From Morinoia aosen (lineage: Eukaryota > Arthropoda > Malacostraca > Amphipoda > Talitridae), in assembly GCA_030386875.1 (NCBI GenBank), contig CM059564.1:71009436-71073435 (forward strand): a stretch of DNA of 64,000 nt, given 5' to 3'. The translations under genes and the position numbers were made by a program. How positions within the stretch are numbered: the stretch's first letter is position 1; each line of letters starts with the position of its first letter. A model generated the notes under the pieces. That model saw only the letters and a program-made list of their open reading frames with translations, ran no database searches and had not been told where the DNA came from. Shown here in pieces: positions 49,416-62,109 of the stretch.

Positions 49416-52390
49416 AATTCCGTAAACAGTCAACAACATTGGATAATTAACTCCAACCATAATGATTTCTTAAGAGCAAATATCTCGCCCATGTTAGCAA
49501 TATTATCGCCTGCCTTGTATCACGTAATAAACAAGACGCATCAAAGGGAATGCTTCAGAGGCCAAGTTTCTAAATTCATGATGCGAGATAATTTGTGCCA
49601 TAGACCTGGAACGCAGCTCACTCTAATCCGTTTTGGCTTTGAATCTGATACCCAGTGAAACTTTTCAGCAAACAATAATTAGAGTTACTTAATGAACTCG
49701 TGATAATGCTTTGATTCATTGATTACGCGCAGTAAAACGTCATTGACAGTTTTTCGATTACCTACAGACGCAGGAAGAAGTTCAGCAGGATAATTTCAAA
49801 AAAGAAAAATAGTCGTGAAAAGGCATACTGTATCAAAATGATTCATTACTTACATATTTAGTCCAAAACATATAACCTGACATTTTACCTTCACATTGGA
49901 CGCGTATTTGCATGCATGTAAATATGTTTGCAAAAATGTTTCGCTCAATTAATGAGATTCAATTGAACAGTACGTTATGCCTGGAAAATATATTTTTGTT
50001 TGACCGTAAACGTAAGTAAGAGCGTAGGAAAAATGGCGTAGAGATGTAAAAAATTTATTCCTCGACTTAGAAGAAGAACCTTTGCGGTAAAACTTAGCAA
50101 CTATTCACGTTCGATGGCAAAACATTAATTCTTAGCGTTATTCGTATAGCGTGGTATTAAAAATTCGTATATCGTTATAACGTAAAAAAACATTAAGCGA
50201 TTCATGAACTTTAACCTAAGATGAGAAGTGATTGAAAACCCTTAATCACATCCCTTGATGTTTCATAATGCATTCTTCATCGGTGTTAACTCCAACGTAA
50301 CGTAGGTGAAATGAACATTAAAAGCCGTATGTGAAATGTTCTCACATTTGAGATTGTTTTCCCTCGACTGAACATTTGAGGTATTTTCTATCAAAAAGCT
50401 AGCATTGCCTTTAAAGCCGATGAGATGTGAAGTAACTGCACTTCTTATGCGTAAACTCGTTCGTTCCCCCACAACACTTGGCGCTAGCCTCACCATGGCT
50501 AGAGTGCCGATGAAGAGCTGGGAGCACATTCTCTCATCCGTAGTTGTACACACAGCCCTCTGGAGCGGTACCTTTTTCCTCTATTTCCTTTGGTATATTG
50601 ATACTCTTCGAAAGATAGGTTAAGATTTTTCTTTCAGTCTATGCAAAGCCGGTTATGACATTTTGACTCGAAATCATTTTATGCATGACTCGGTCAGCCT
50701 TCTGTAATATTTTACGGACTTAATTTTCTTAAGCCATGGTATCGTAAATCCGTAAATGATACACTCGTCTTCAATAAACATTTCATCTAAAGCCGAATTT
50801 CGTTTGAATATTAATACTCTAAAAACTAGGAGCATTGCGACGTCTAATTTAGTGCACGTTATGAATGGTGTTTTACCGAGGGCTTTTCAAATAGGAGAAG
50901 ATGCGCCATGGAATTAACTGTATCAAGCGAGAATGATCCACAGCGGCTTGTTGCACCTATCTCGTAATGCCTAAAAGTTTAAATACGAATGTAACTGCGC
51001 ATTTGAGGTTTTAAATAGTCGCAGATTAAAATATCCGATGCTAGAATTACCAGTTCCCAGTATTATTTTCAAGTCAAATTCTTTTTCCACGAAAAAGCTG
51101 GATTGAATTCAATATTTAGAATGCCTTCAGCAAGGTGGTTGGGATATTTCTCTTCTGCTAACATTTATTCGCACAACACACAAATTGAGTTAGTTATGTG
51201 CAAATGGTAACTCTTCACTATTGGTAAAAAGAAATTGCATATTGAGGATCTCTATGGCAACAGCTGTGACAAACAATATTTCGTTTTATTCTACTCGCGA
51301 ATCCAGTCCGTATTTATGCTATGTTCATATTGAGGCCATGGGCTGTACTGACTGGGTGCGCCAGTCATCATTTCCAAGCTATAGAAGACTTATAACCGAA
51401 CTGAGCAGGTCGCAATGTCTGAGCATATGTTTATACATCCGGAAGTACCTTTCCTCAATACATACTGAATAACAGTACAGCTCGTGCCTTACTTCCCGGC
51501 TTAGTTGATTTTTACGTCCTTATTCCCACACTGAAGACGGCAAAACTGAGCGCTGCCTTCATAAGCTATTTTACTTCTGTCAGAAATTCATTAACACTTT
51601 TATAATGAAGAATATGATAAGAAAATTCACCATTTATCGGAAAATATTTAGTAATGCCAGTTGAATTAGTTCATAGTCATAGGCCACTGCAATGAAACTA
51701 TATGGTGATCGTGAGGGTTCCTCTGACGAGTAAAAATAAAAAATCGACATCCTAACCGTTTTGTGTAGCAATTTATAGAACGCAGTAGTCACAATGCACA
51801 CAGAGAGGCGCGCGAGGTATGCGAGTGTCACGGGACTACCGCTCGCGAATAGCTGGAATTTGACCTGCGTTGTAAGCGAAATGAGATAATTTCCGAATCG
51901 CTGAGGATTCGTCCTTCTTTCTGGTGTTGTGTAAAGCACCTAATTATCTTCATGACACGGTTTTGAAGAAATTTCCCACAAATGATGAAAGTAGAAGGAT
52001 AAATTAGAACCGTGAAATGGTAACCAAACTAGAAAACGAGCCTCAGGAACAATTGAATTTTGATCTTTTCGAACATCTAAAAAATGCTGCAGAAGAAAAC
52101 AAGAAAGAATTCAACATAATAAGAATTTTCGATTATTATCAAAATATGATGAGCTGTTCGGCAAAGCAGGGCTAAAACTTCTTTACATTGAGCAAAATTA
52201 AACTGAAAAGAATTACCAGTCACTCAAGTTCGTCTTTTATCACTGGAAAAGTTATTTTTTTGCGAGAGTAGAAAAAATTAAATTGAATTTCCCGGAACAA
52301 CGGAGGCTATCCTCTAGCAACTCAGTAATATCACCGTAGATGAAAAGGTAATTTTAAGACATAGAGTTGTCTCTGCCAAGCCGAGCAGTA
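49416..52390. other. No gene recognised
   Basis: AT-rich, with ORFs of about 100 codons or less (50263-50553 and 51634-51939 minus) that I do not recognise. Confidence 0.45.
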
Positions 52391-52399
52391 AAAAAAAAA

Positions 52400-52530
52400 C
52401 AAAATATCTCCTACAAAGAACTGCAGGATATAAGAGTTTACAAGCGATAATGCTCTTGTGATAACCTCCGGCGATAGAGGAAATGCATTGGTGGTGTTAG
52501 GTTTTAAAAGACTGTTAGAATAAAATAATA
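52400..52530 (+). pseudogene. Possible Penelope-like RT N-terminal block
   Basis: The plus frame reads SDNALVITSGDRGNALVVLG, preceded in another frame by YKELQDIRVYK. This resembles the conserved block upstream of the Penelope-like RT fingers (AL-x-L, then IVI-x-ADKGNA-x-VV). The flanks do not extend the match convincingly, so it is at most a short relic, in the opposite orientation to the copy at 21.3-23.8 kb. Confidence 0.4.
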
Positions 52531-53053
52531 CAAAATCAAATGACCGTGATAAAGCAGCCCCCACTGCTGCAAATGTTACTTCTGAGGCAAACAAAATTCT
52601 AATACCTTTGACATAACTAGGCGATTAATGTGGAATCATTAAAGAAACAAAATGAATTCTATACATGAAGAAATGTGCTTCTACTCTATTCTGCACCTTA
52701 ATTACGATTTATGAAGTTAGAAATTCAATTTGTTCAGCAGTAACTTATCGACGCGCCAAGCTATCACAATACAAAATTACAGGTTCCGCTATAATAATTG
52801 TTACCAGGATATTAAAAGAGGTATATTTCCAAGCCATGTCTTTAGAAGAGTTGACCTTATTTTGAACCTATTTATGCGGCTTTTATATTACGTGAGAGAA
52901 AATTATCAAACACAAATTCCCAATGGATATTGATAGTAACACAACAGTTTCCTTTCATGAAAACGGTGAGAGTAGTTCGTGCATTGGTAAAAAGCTGCTT
53001 ATTTGTAGTAAAATAGTTTCAAGTCGTAAAAAGTTAAAGGAAGCTGGTAAAAC

Positions 53054-53990
53054 ATGAAATCGACCAGGCCAGGGCAGAAAGCTGTCCGCCCGATCACAAC
53101 GTCTCATCAAAAACGCATGAAAAAAATTAGAAAAAATCCGCTTCGCTCTGCCACAGAATTGGTCACAAAAACAGGAGTAAGTCAGACTTCGTTGCGTCGA
53201 CTCCTAAATGAAGATCCTAAGGTAAATTCTTGCAAAGTGCAAGAAAGACATGAATTATTCACCACTCATGAACGTGTGAGATTCAACAGAAGTCGACACA
53301 GAACGACTCAACTTCTGAGGAGATAACACGCTGCCTAATTTGGTTTTTACAAACGAAAAGAAATTCGACTTTCATCAAAATCTAAATATCCAGAATCATA
53401 CAGTTGGAGTTTAAGACGGACCAGTGAGAGGCAGAGAAGTGAAGCGATGCCAGAACGCATTATCTGTGGTGGTCTGGGCTGTAAACATTCCCACTGGGAT
53501 GTCTACACTTGTTTTTGTTCGTTTAGGTGTCTAACTTAAGATATTGCGTTACATTTCTGACATAGTGGAAGCAGAACTCATTCCTTGAACTCTTGAACAT
53601 TTCGGTGGCACACCTTGTACCCTTCAATAAGATTCTGCTCCATCACATTGCCCTAAAATAACTTAACGCTGAATTCAGGTACACATTCCAGCATTCATTA
53701 GCAAAGAAGAGTGACCCTCGACCAGCCCAGATTTAAGCGCGCTAGACTTTTCTGCTAGTCCATCTTAGACAATAAGTAAGGTCTGTAGAATTTTTCTTGG
53801 TTCTTTTGGTAGCTTGAAGGTTAATCCACGTTGAGAATTAGCTTTGTTTTTGCACGAAGGGTTTCGTGCCTCCTGTGAAGCCTTCCGGACTAAATTGAAG
53901 ATTGTCATAAAAAATAAAGGACACCATTTCGAATAAATTATTTTGATTATTATTAAAGAGTCTTTGAAGTTTGTGGTTAGTTGGTAAATT
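53054..53990 (+). pseudogene. maT-like mariner transposase (DD37D), broken
   Basis: An N-terminal open piece (53054-53326) carries the bipartite HTH: STRPGQKAVRPITTSHQKRM, KKIRKNPLRSATELVTKTGV, SQTSLRRLLNEDPKVNSCK. The catalytic half follows: LVFTNEKKFDFHQN (first Asp of the usual FTDEK is Asn), VVVWAVNIPTGMSTLVFV in shifted frames, TLQ-stop-DSAPSHCPK (second Asp) and STSPDLSALDFS (third Asp). The count between the second and third Asp is 37 codons including stops, consistent with DD37D maT-type mariners. The C-terminus is readable as EGFRASCEAFRTKLKIVIKN near 53860-53910. Several stops and frameshifts; the first catalytic residue is lost. Confidence 0.85.
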
Positions 53991-54329
53991 GTCAATGTCC
54001 CCAGTTTTTTATTGAGAAACATGATAAAATGTTTGTCGTCCTAATCGTGGTAGATCCTGAACTATCTAAGATCCTTCAGCCGTTGGCGAATTTGGCTCCA
54101 TAAAACGAGAAAAATTCTGCCATGCTCGAGACATGATCATTCCAGATCTCTGGGGCATATCATTCCACATGGCTGTTTATTAGTTCCATTTGATTTAAAA
54201 TGAGTATTCACTTACATACATACCACAAGACCAGGTGTTACAAAGTCTTCCCAGTCGGCTGACTGGTCTCTTACTTATTAGTATTAAAACAGCCTGAAAA
54301 ACGAAAAAATGTTCAAAAAATTCTTATAA
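53991..54329. other. Spacer between transposase relics
   Basis: AT-rich, nothing recognised. A short phrase near 54325-54360 repeats the start region of the preceding mariner gene. Confidence 0.4.
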
Positions 54330-54965
54330 AACATGTGATCGACCAGGCCCGGGCAGAAAACTTCCCGTCCTAATAGCCAGCGAGAAAATTTTATAGGAAA
54401 TTATAACAAAATATTTGTGAACGAAAGAAGAAAAAATTTTAAGGCCATCATTGGAGAAAAAATTAGAGATAACTTCGTAAAAAATTGGGGATTAATGTTC
54501 GCAACAGGTTATGATAGGATACGAAATGAATAACCTGATTTAAAGAAAAAAGGAAGACCACAGACCAAAAGAACAGAAGAAATGATAAACTGCATCGTTG
54601 ATCATATATAGGTAGAAATCTGTTGACCACTCTTGTGGGAATCATCACAATTGTTATGAGTAGATTCAGTGTATCTGTATGTGTTGTCACGATAAAAAAC
54701 TGGTTGGATGATCAAATGATTTCTTGGAAAAATGTGCGTCTTATGATTTACAATGTTAATGCTCATGATAACAAAATTTAAAGAACACAATACTTGAAAA
54801 ATTTATTAAAGTTCGAACAAATCGAAGAACATTAATTTGGATGGATGAAACAAATTTCAACCAGTATTGTCGTCGGAAATAAGGAAGACGTAGAATTATT
54901 GGAGGAAGATCATTAGAAGTGCTACCTAGCAGCAAAGGTGCAAATCTGCAGTCCATATATGTCTG
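54330..54965 (+). pseudogene. Second, different DDE transposase relic
   Basis: Opens with STRPGQKTSRP (same phrase as the mariner relic at 53060), then changes to a different protein. Readable pieces in shifted frames: LTTLVGIITIVMSRFSVSVC, VVTIKNWLDDQMISWKNVRL, MIYNVNAHDNKI, then LIWMDETNFNQYCRRK-stop-GRR and SLEVLPSSKGANLQSI. The WMDETNF-Q-YCRR-GR and P-SKG-N motifs match a family of IS630/Tc1-related DDE transposases in which the first catalytic Asp sits in IWxDETNF. The domain stops before the second Asp, so the copy is truncated as well as frameshifted. Confidence 0.65.
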
Positions 54966-55317
54966 ATAACACTCAAAAAATTGTTCATTTAGTCTTCAAA
55001 TATAAAAATAAGTTTTAAATACGCATTACCAGCTAATGAGCCTTGAAATTTGAGTCGTGGACAAATTTTGAAAGGTGCTTACAATTAAACAAAAAATCGG
55101 AAGGATTTATAAGAAATTGAAGTTTTCAACTATACTTTCCGTCTACGGTTAATAGGCCGAAGGAAAATAAAAATTTCCGCTAAGTAACTGGAAAGTTGTC
55201 CCTTTCTAAAGCACAATATTTTCTTTATTGAAAAGCAACTACACAGTCTCTACTCTCTTACTCAGAGCCGGAACCTCACACAGGCACCTGCACACAGGAC
55301 AAGAGAAGTTTGAATAT

Positions 55318-55470
55318 TATTATATATGAATAAGCATGAATATTAATGCGAGAATAAGTCAGAGAATAAGAATTTGAGAATAAGGTGTAGCATTAATGTC
55401 AGAATAAGTTGTAGCATTAATGTCAGAATAAGTTTATGAGAATAAGAATTCAAGAATAAGAGTATGAGAA
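55318..55470. repeat. GAATAAG-type simple repeat
   Basis: Irregular repeats of GAATAAG, including a 24-bp direct duplication of GTAGCATTAATGTCAGAATA plus AGTT (about 55387-55434). Confidence 0.85.
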
Positions 55471-57042
55471 TCAAGCTCTAAGTGAGCAAGGGGCGAGGGA
55501 AACGTCTGGCTGACCGTGAGCCTCACCTCGCCCCACAACACGGCGCCGCAGCAGCAGAAGCGAAAAGCCGCGAAGAGTGACGTTGAGCCCCCAAGTATGG
55601 GAAACACTCCTTCCCACCTCTCGACGCAGGGACTCCAATGGCAGTGGCAGTAAAGATGCGCGTGCAACGCAGGCCTCCTCTGTGCACAGGAAAGCTCGGG
55701 CCAAGATTAGTGGTGGCGGCAGGACAAGTTGACGAACTGGTTAACAAGGCCCAGCCAGGGCTTTACTTTATCTTCTGTGTGGCTCACTTGCCAGCCAGAA
55801 AAGTGGATGATCGGGCCATTTATTATTTCCCCACCAGAATTTTGTACAACAATAGATGCTTAAATTTCCTCATTCGCTATCTCATCTGTCTGTAATTACT
55901 TTGCATGTAAATGTAAGGTGATGAATCTACATCTACATACACGCCTCTCCAGATACACTTGCAATGCTGGGACACAGTTGGTCTTTTTTCAGATATGTCC
56001 CATCATCTAGTCGCAATTTCAGTACCGTAGTGTTCAAACGCAAGGGTTCTAGTCTTAAAGTATTGCCATAATCCAAGCCACATTTGCAATGCTCAAGTTT
56101 TTTCTGTTGTTATTGTGTAGTATGTGCTGGGATCCGTGTAAAATTACAGTGTCTTAGTGCCACCCACAGTTGCAGTATCTTAGTCTAAGTTGCAGAGTCT
56201 CAATCTTGGCCTCGCAGTTACCTTTCCCAACCTTATAGAGCACTCATAGTCGCTATTGCAGTGTCCTCTTCTTGGCGTAGCAGTGCTCGAGGTACACAGG
56301 GTACTAATTACTCTAGTAAATGGTGTACTGATTAGTAGAATAATAATATTGTTGCGTCCAAGGCAGAATCGAATTTTTCTGGTAATTGTAGTAACGCCAG
56401 AATTTAAACCGCAGTTTTCGAGCAGTTGCTCTTGTCACGGTTCCCATTTCACACTTGTTCGAAAAATAATTAGGCCGTTAGGTTCCGGCCGACGCATTTT
56501 AGGGCCGACATGCGCAGCGTACCCTGCGAAAGCCCTGCTCGAGTTCTAGACGGCACTGTCACTACCTGCCCTAAATTGAATATTTCTGCGCCGATCAGCC
56601 ACTTGGCAGGTGCTGCCACGGACGTAAATGCTGCACTAACTGACAGCGGCCTGTTTCAATGCAGCAAACATGTTTGGCAGTAATAATACCTCAAAATGTG
56701 TAATTACATCACTCAGTCGGAAGATCTCCATAGCAGCGAACGTTATAACAGCACTCTTCGGAGTGAGGCTTCAGGCAAGACGTCCCAAGGAGACAAAACG
56801 AGATACAACTTAGCTCTTCGTGCTGCTGAAACACTTGTCAGTTAGAAAACCATTACTAATGAATTTCAGAAGCATGAACTCAAATCCGCATTTTCCTCCC
56901 AAGCCCCATTGCTGAAAAAGACGTGGTGAAAGGTCATGATTGTAGATTACAGAAGGAAATGAACGTGATGAATTTTCACATGAATTTTGTAGTTTTGTGA
57001 AAGCAAGAAATAGCTTTAAGGCCATTGTGATGCCTCTCATGT
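55471..57042. other. GC-richer interval, no gene recognised
   Basis: Base composition rises from about 55480 to 56830, with overlapping short ORFs in several frames at 55434-55895 and one of 97 codons at 56256-56549. None shows a known motif. It separates two transposase relics and could be inserted retroelement sequence (for example a long terminal repeat or untranslated region), but I see neither a paired LTR nor a protein domain. Confidence 0.35.
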
Positions 57043-57480
57043 TTGAAGAAAAACGTAGAAATCAACCCACGATCACGCCATGTCAACTGTGAAAATTGCC
57101 GTCGGGGTTTACTAGTAGGTGGTTGTTTTACATTTATGTGCACAGGACAATTAGAAAAATTTCAAGGGGCTAACGATTTTGTTGAACATTGTAAAATTTG
57201 GTTGATGACTCGCAAAAAAGTCTGCTGGTGAACTGGATCTTGAATCAGAAAAGTTTTTTCAACCGGAAAATTATCTTACCTGTACAACCAAGATAATTTG
57301 TGAATAGCTCGGAGGCAAAAATATCAATATATTTGAATGGCTTGGTCAATCACCGGATTTACATCTGAAAGAAAATATACGAAGAAAACTCATAAACAAG
57401 GTCCACAAAAAACGAACGACAATACTTGATGAATCGAAGGCGTTGCTATAGAAGAAAAGCCTAAGTTTCAATTCATACCT
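57043..57480 (+). pseudogene. Tc1-like transposase C-terminal relic
   Basis: First piece (57043-57228): CRRGLLVGGCFTFMCTGQLE resembles the Tc1 GGGSVMVWGCF-x-x-G-G-L block. After a gap with frameshifts (57230-57330), INIFEWLGQSPDLHLKENIR matches the WPxQSPDLNPIENLW block with the catalytic Glu kept in KENI. It then reads KVHKKRTTILDESKALL before a stop. The middle block with the second Asp is not readable. It is on the same strand as the two relics upstream but of the Tc1 type, so it is not simply their continuation. Confidence 0.65.
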
Positions 57481-59959
57481 CGCTAAGGTTTTTTAAAACT
57501 TACAGCACCTGCATAAAGCAGGAGTTGAGAATGAAGATGCAACTAAATATTGAGTAGACTTTCTTCAAGCGTACATTTAATTTCAATCAAGCGTACATCA
57601 CTCATCATGATAATTGCCTATGATTACTCGTTCAATTTTGTGTTCTTCATTTATGATTGTTAGCATGAAATACTTTGAACAGCTGTACAAGTTCCGTGCC
57701 TTCAGTAAATCCCTTAAATGAGATTTTTTTGGCCAAATTTTCCCTTCACTCCATAGTGTTTCATCATGTGCGCTGTATTGCTCCACACAATTTTGCAATT
57801 GGTTTAATTACCCCCCAACGACTTTCATTCGGAGAGAAATTAAAAACTACGTGTCACTGAAAAACGCGGACGTATGGTTTAGATATGAACTAGTTTTCCC
57901 ATCCAACGGTTTGTTCGAAGTGCAAATGATTCTTTAATGGATGCTCAATTCCATTAGAAGTATTGTTGAATCGTTTCGCCATCGGTTGCTAGTTTGAAAA
58001 GTTTTAAGATATAGCTGCGCATGTACTTTATTTTGGAGCCCTATGTAGTCGTTAAGGTTAAAGTTTTTATTTTCCGAGGTATCGTTATAGAATTTTTTTC
58101 ATTTCCTATCCATAAAAATATGAGAGCCTTGGAGTTTTTTTAAATTGTCACATCTTGCAATTTACAGATTCATACGTTGATATTGATTCATACGTTGATA
58201 TTGTGGATCAGAATTCAATCAGTACTTCCAAGAGCTACCATGTAAACGCTTAAGCGGACTGAGGAACTAAAATAGAAAAATTGTTCCGAGTTCCAGCTAG
58301 GAAACAACGCCCTGATCTCACTATCGAGCCTCCAAATCTCGCGCACGTGCTTTTTCCTCGAGGATGAGCGAGCAGTTGCTCGCCTGATCTAACAACTCAA
58401 ATTCTTCAAATTTGCTCTGTCTCTTCAATTTATCAAACTAAAAACTGCTCCAACAATGATATTTTCAACAAGGATCACTGTGTTTTTCGTGGACAAGCAA
58501 GGAAATTTTCACTTGCGTTCTGAGATTAAAAGAATTGTTTAGAGGACTCAGCGTATGTGAGCTTTTAGGATTGTTTTCGTTGAATAAATACGCAATTCGT
58601 TTTACTGGATTGGCAAAAAAGTTACCATGAAAGAAATGCCGCTCACTCTAGAGCGAAAAAATAAAAAATTGGTGAAGCATTCAAGTTCGTACTAACATGC
58701 CTAAATATTTATCTTCGTTACCTAAAATTAACAATGTCATATCGTAACCTTGCCGCAACTTGGGAGGAGCAAGTAATCATCCGAAGGGTAACTGAGTGAA
58801 AGAAAAAATAAGAAGATTTGAAAAGAATCACATTCATACTAATACTTGTTGAATGAATCGCTGTTATAAATATATTCATGCATTTGCATCAAGAAGCTTT
58901 CATTCCTCCTACCATTCCTCATGCGCGTTGAGTTACTCCACCCCTCCCTGTCTCTGCGGTGTTCGTACACGAGACGCTCTCATCGCTGCGGTGTCCCGAG
59001 ATTGGCAAGGGCGCCAACACTTTCACACCTGTGACTGATAGTTCTTGAAATTTTGGAGTCAGAAATTTCTTTTCCGAATGAAATGAACGCGTTAATTGCA
59101 GTCGGCTAAACAGTGAAGTGTAATTGTGCAGTCACTATACTGTAAAAAATGCACAAATATATCGTTTCGTGTGCATACTAGCGAGTGTTTTGATTTGCGA
59201 GTGCAGTTATTGTTCAATGTGTTCTAGTGCACAACACACATTGAATCTTTTTTTTAGCTTTTATACTTGTGATTAAATCTTGCCCATAATCAAATTATAT
59301 TTTTACGTTTTGAACAGTTCTTACATTTTCCAGATGTTCATTGTTTCACAGATAATGGAAAGTGCGATAACCTGTAGGGTGCTCGAAAGCTCGAATAAAA
59401 ATATTTTCATGACGATTAACTTCCTGCCTAGGATCACAGTGTGGTTTTCGATAAGAACTAGGTTCCCCGGACGTAAATCTTTTCGGGGGATTACAGTATA
59501 TTGTTTCCACTTCACCCAACATGCGAAACTCTTAACGCTCATTTCCCCTTACAAAACATGTGCTCCTCGGTGAATACCCTAGTTGGTCTCAGCGAGTTAG
59601 AATCACCTCTCACATGAATCTGTTGCGGGGGTAGGGTTTTTGATAGCAGGTTTTCTCAACGTCTTATTGTATCTCATTCAGGAATGCATCACCGTTTTCA
59701 TTGTGCCCAAGCACACAAAAATGATTCAAATGGAATATTATTCGCTCATTTCACAATAGCAGGGGATGAGGACAGCTTGTGCCAGTCCGGCGAGAGGTAA
59801 TGCTTTCGTATTCAAATAATATACCGTTTCAATTCATTTTTTCCACACGCAGAAATAAATTTCTATGCGGATTATTAGTCATCCTGTGTTTATTATGAGC
59901 TACTTTTAATTATAAGATACTGACAAAAGTACTTATTTTAATTTCACGAGGACTCGTTA
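57481..59959. other. No gene recognised
   Basis: AT-rich with short ORFs only, apart from a small tandem duplication near 58167. Confidence 0.45.
58167..58202. repeat. 18-bp tandem duplication
   Basis: GATTCATACGTTGATATT occurs twice in a row. Confidence 0.85.
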
Positions 59960-61080
59960 GGATACATTCCCCAGTCGACAGCCGAATCTTTGCTCAACAC
60001 AACGAACACAGTGAGGCAAGCTGGTAAGGGGACAACTCGGTTCGGAGATCCAAAAGACAAACCAATCCAGCTCTTACTTTCAGTTCGTCACGATTGGATG
60101 CCGTGAATAGGATATAGGCTCGAAGCCTCTACCTCCCTCCAGCCACTTATGAGTGAGGGATTCTGAGACGTACAAAGGTCACCAGTCACAAAAGGCCAAA
60201 CCAACCGCGAAAGGACCATGAGAGAGCCAAACTCTACTTGGTGCCAGCGAGACAAAACGGCTGTCAACCATCGTATGCCTCCTACCGACGCCGAGTCGGG
60301 ACTCTGTAATGTCGCTCGGCTGAGACAACCTGTGAACATGGCAACCTCTAGTTCGCTTGAAACTCCAACTAAAGGATAGAAGGAGTTATTTAAAGCTCAT
60401 CGATTGCTCGGAGGCACATGAGCTAACCCCGTCTTCTGATTAGAACTGATCCTTAGGGAAATTAATACCGCTAACGCCAGTCACAGATCAACCTTACAGT
60501 GACTAGCATATTGCTGAAAAATGCTCACAACCCGTCTAATCTTTAGGCCACCACAAATCATAGATACACCCGTCTAATCCATCCTAACGCCAGACCAAAG
60601 TTCCACCATCGTTTGCATACATACTGAACATTGCTTCGCATTCAACTCTTTTACACTGTTTGCTGTGTAGGCTCGCTTACAACAAAGACCAAAGATCCAG
60701 CTATGCTGGTACTGTTGTTCCTAATGAAGACGGACAGGGACAACATCCGAACACCAATGCTCTGTATGAAGGAGGCGTCAGATAAGGGAGGAGAATGTTT
60801 GATAGACAATATACTCGCGCGCGTGCTGCGACCAGCTTGAGTGCGGTGCCCATCCCTGAGGAAAAAAGGGGATTCAACACAACTCAAGCTGAGCCCACAC
60901 AACCAATTACAGCCAATACAACCAGGACCTTTAATTTCGATCAACTATCCTTTCATTATCCCTAAACCGCCCCCAATGAGTATTCTCTGAACACTTTTTC
61001 ACAATGTATGCTCTCTAATCCTTTGTGTCGATTACAACGGTTACCGAGCCGTGCTCTCCTTAAGTGAAACATCCTGTAGG
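59960..61080 (-). mobile_element. Probable 3' part of the R2-like element
   Basis: Composition is clearly more GC-rich than the flanks and changes abruptly near 59950 and 62110, so this interval probably belongs to the same insertion as the R2-like coding remnant. ORFs here (60088-60339 and 60651-60944, minus) have no recognised motif and would lie in the 3' untranslated region. The extent is inferred from composition only. Confidence 0.4.
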
Positions 61081-62090
61081 GTTGGGAGAGGCATTTCAGA
61101 GCTAGCATCGCAATCTCCCACCGGCTGATTCCAAGAGCCATCAGATCGGAAGCTGAATCAGTAGACATTCAGTTCTTCAAACTCCTAGTAGATGAGGCCA
61201 CTAGTCTGAACGGGCAACCCATTAAAGCCCTTTGTAGGCAACCTTCGAAGCGTTGTATGTTCCATCTTTCACGTACATTGGTGGCATAGGGAGAACTTAT
61301 ACGACACAACTTATCCATCAATTACAACCGAGAGGTAGTTAAAGGTCGCAACAAGATCTGGTTCAGAAAAACCTCCAACCATTAGAACAATTAGAACCCT
61401 ATGCTCCTGCAGTTCCTCTAGCCCACGAGCCCGCATGTGGTTCGCCATCAGCCTGACAAGGTCGCTGTGCCTCCCCAATCTAGCCCGTGGGTTTTAGGGC
61501 AAGTCTGCAAGATGTGACCTAGACTGCCCACCTCATAACGTGCATCACAATTAGGGGACAGCCCGGTTCCACTTGACTTACGAGCTGGTGTAAGGAGGGA
61601 ACCAACGTTCAGCGCGACAGCTTGAAGCTCAGTACATGTACCACCCTCGCGGCTCCCAACTTAGCTGTAACCTAGCTACGGGCGGCGAAGTATTCTGCAG
61701 CCTGTGCTAGCCCAGTGCTATCGATCGATTCCAATAGCTTGGTCTTTGACACACGAGAAGCATCTTACTTCTAGAGACCAGAGTCTCTATCATCTTAGCT
61801 GGGTGAGTCCATTACCTCGTGCACTAGAGATAACTGTATGATATCGCCGTTTCGCAGATTACCATGTCGCTCGATCTCGGGAACCTTTCCTTCCTCCATG
61901 AAGCGCATTGCAGTGAGGCCTTGAGGAATACAAACTCCTCCATCCATTCTACGCGTGGATCGAAGTCCCGACAGTCAAGCCTCTCAATATGGATCCTGTA
62001 CACCTGCACAAGGACCATTCGAAGCCTGATCTTCGTAATAAGTTGATTTGCCGAGATTGCCAACCGTTGTATGGTTTGCAAGATGCTCTC
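61080..62090 (-). pseudogene. R2-like retrotransposon C-terminus with restriction-like endonuclease
   Basis: Fragments follow the R2 protein order. A thumb-region piece (61824-62081) contains RVEWMEEFVFLKASL. Then SPNCDARYEVGSLGHILQTC and PKTHG form the CCHC-type finger (61500-61560); spacing C-x3-[C]-x6-H-x4-C is kept but the second Cys is Tyr. After a frameshift RLGRHSDLVRLMANHMRARG follows, then FSEPDLVATFNYLSVVIDG, the PD...D part of the PD-(D/E)xK nuclease (usually KPDL...VVDVQVVS), and SFRSDGSWNQP. This domain nicks the target strand for target-primed reverse transcription. Stops after VVIDG and elsewhere plus a frameshift kill the copy. The RT palm is not seen upstream (62100-64000), so it is 5' truncated, as is usual for such elements. 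Confidence 0.8.
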
Positions 62091-62109
62091 GTGATTTCAA
62101 CAATACCGT

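Noticed and set aside
50263-51939. ORFs at 50263-50553 and 51634-51939 (minus) as host exons
   Set aside because: About 100 codons each, no motif, no convincing splice context; the strands overlap with other short ORFs.
55240-56830. LTR retrotransposon
   Set aside because: No paired long repeats, primer-binding site or gag/pol motif were found.
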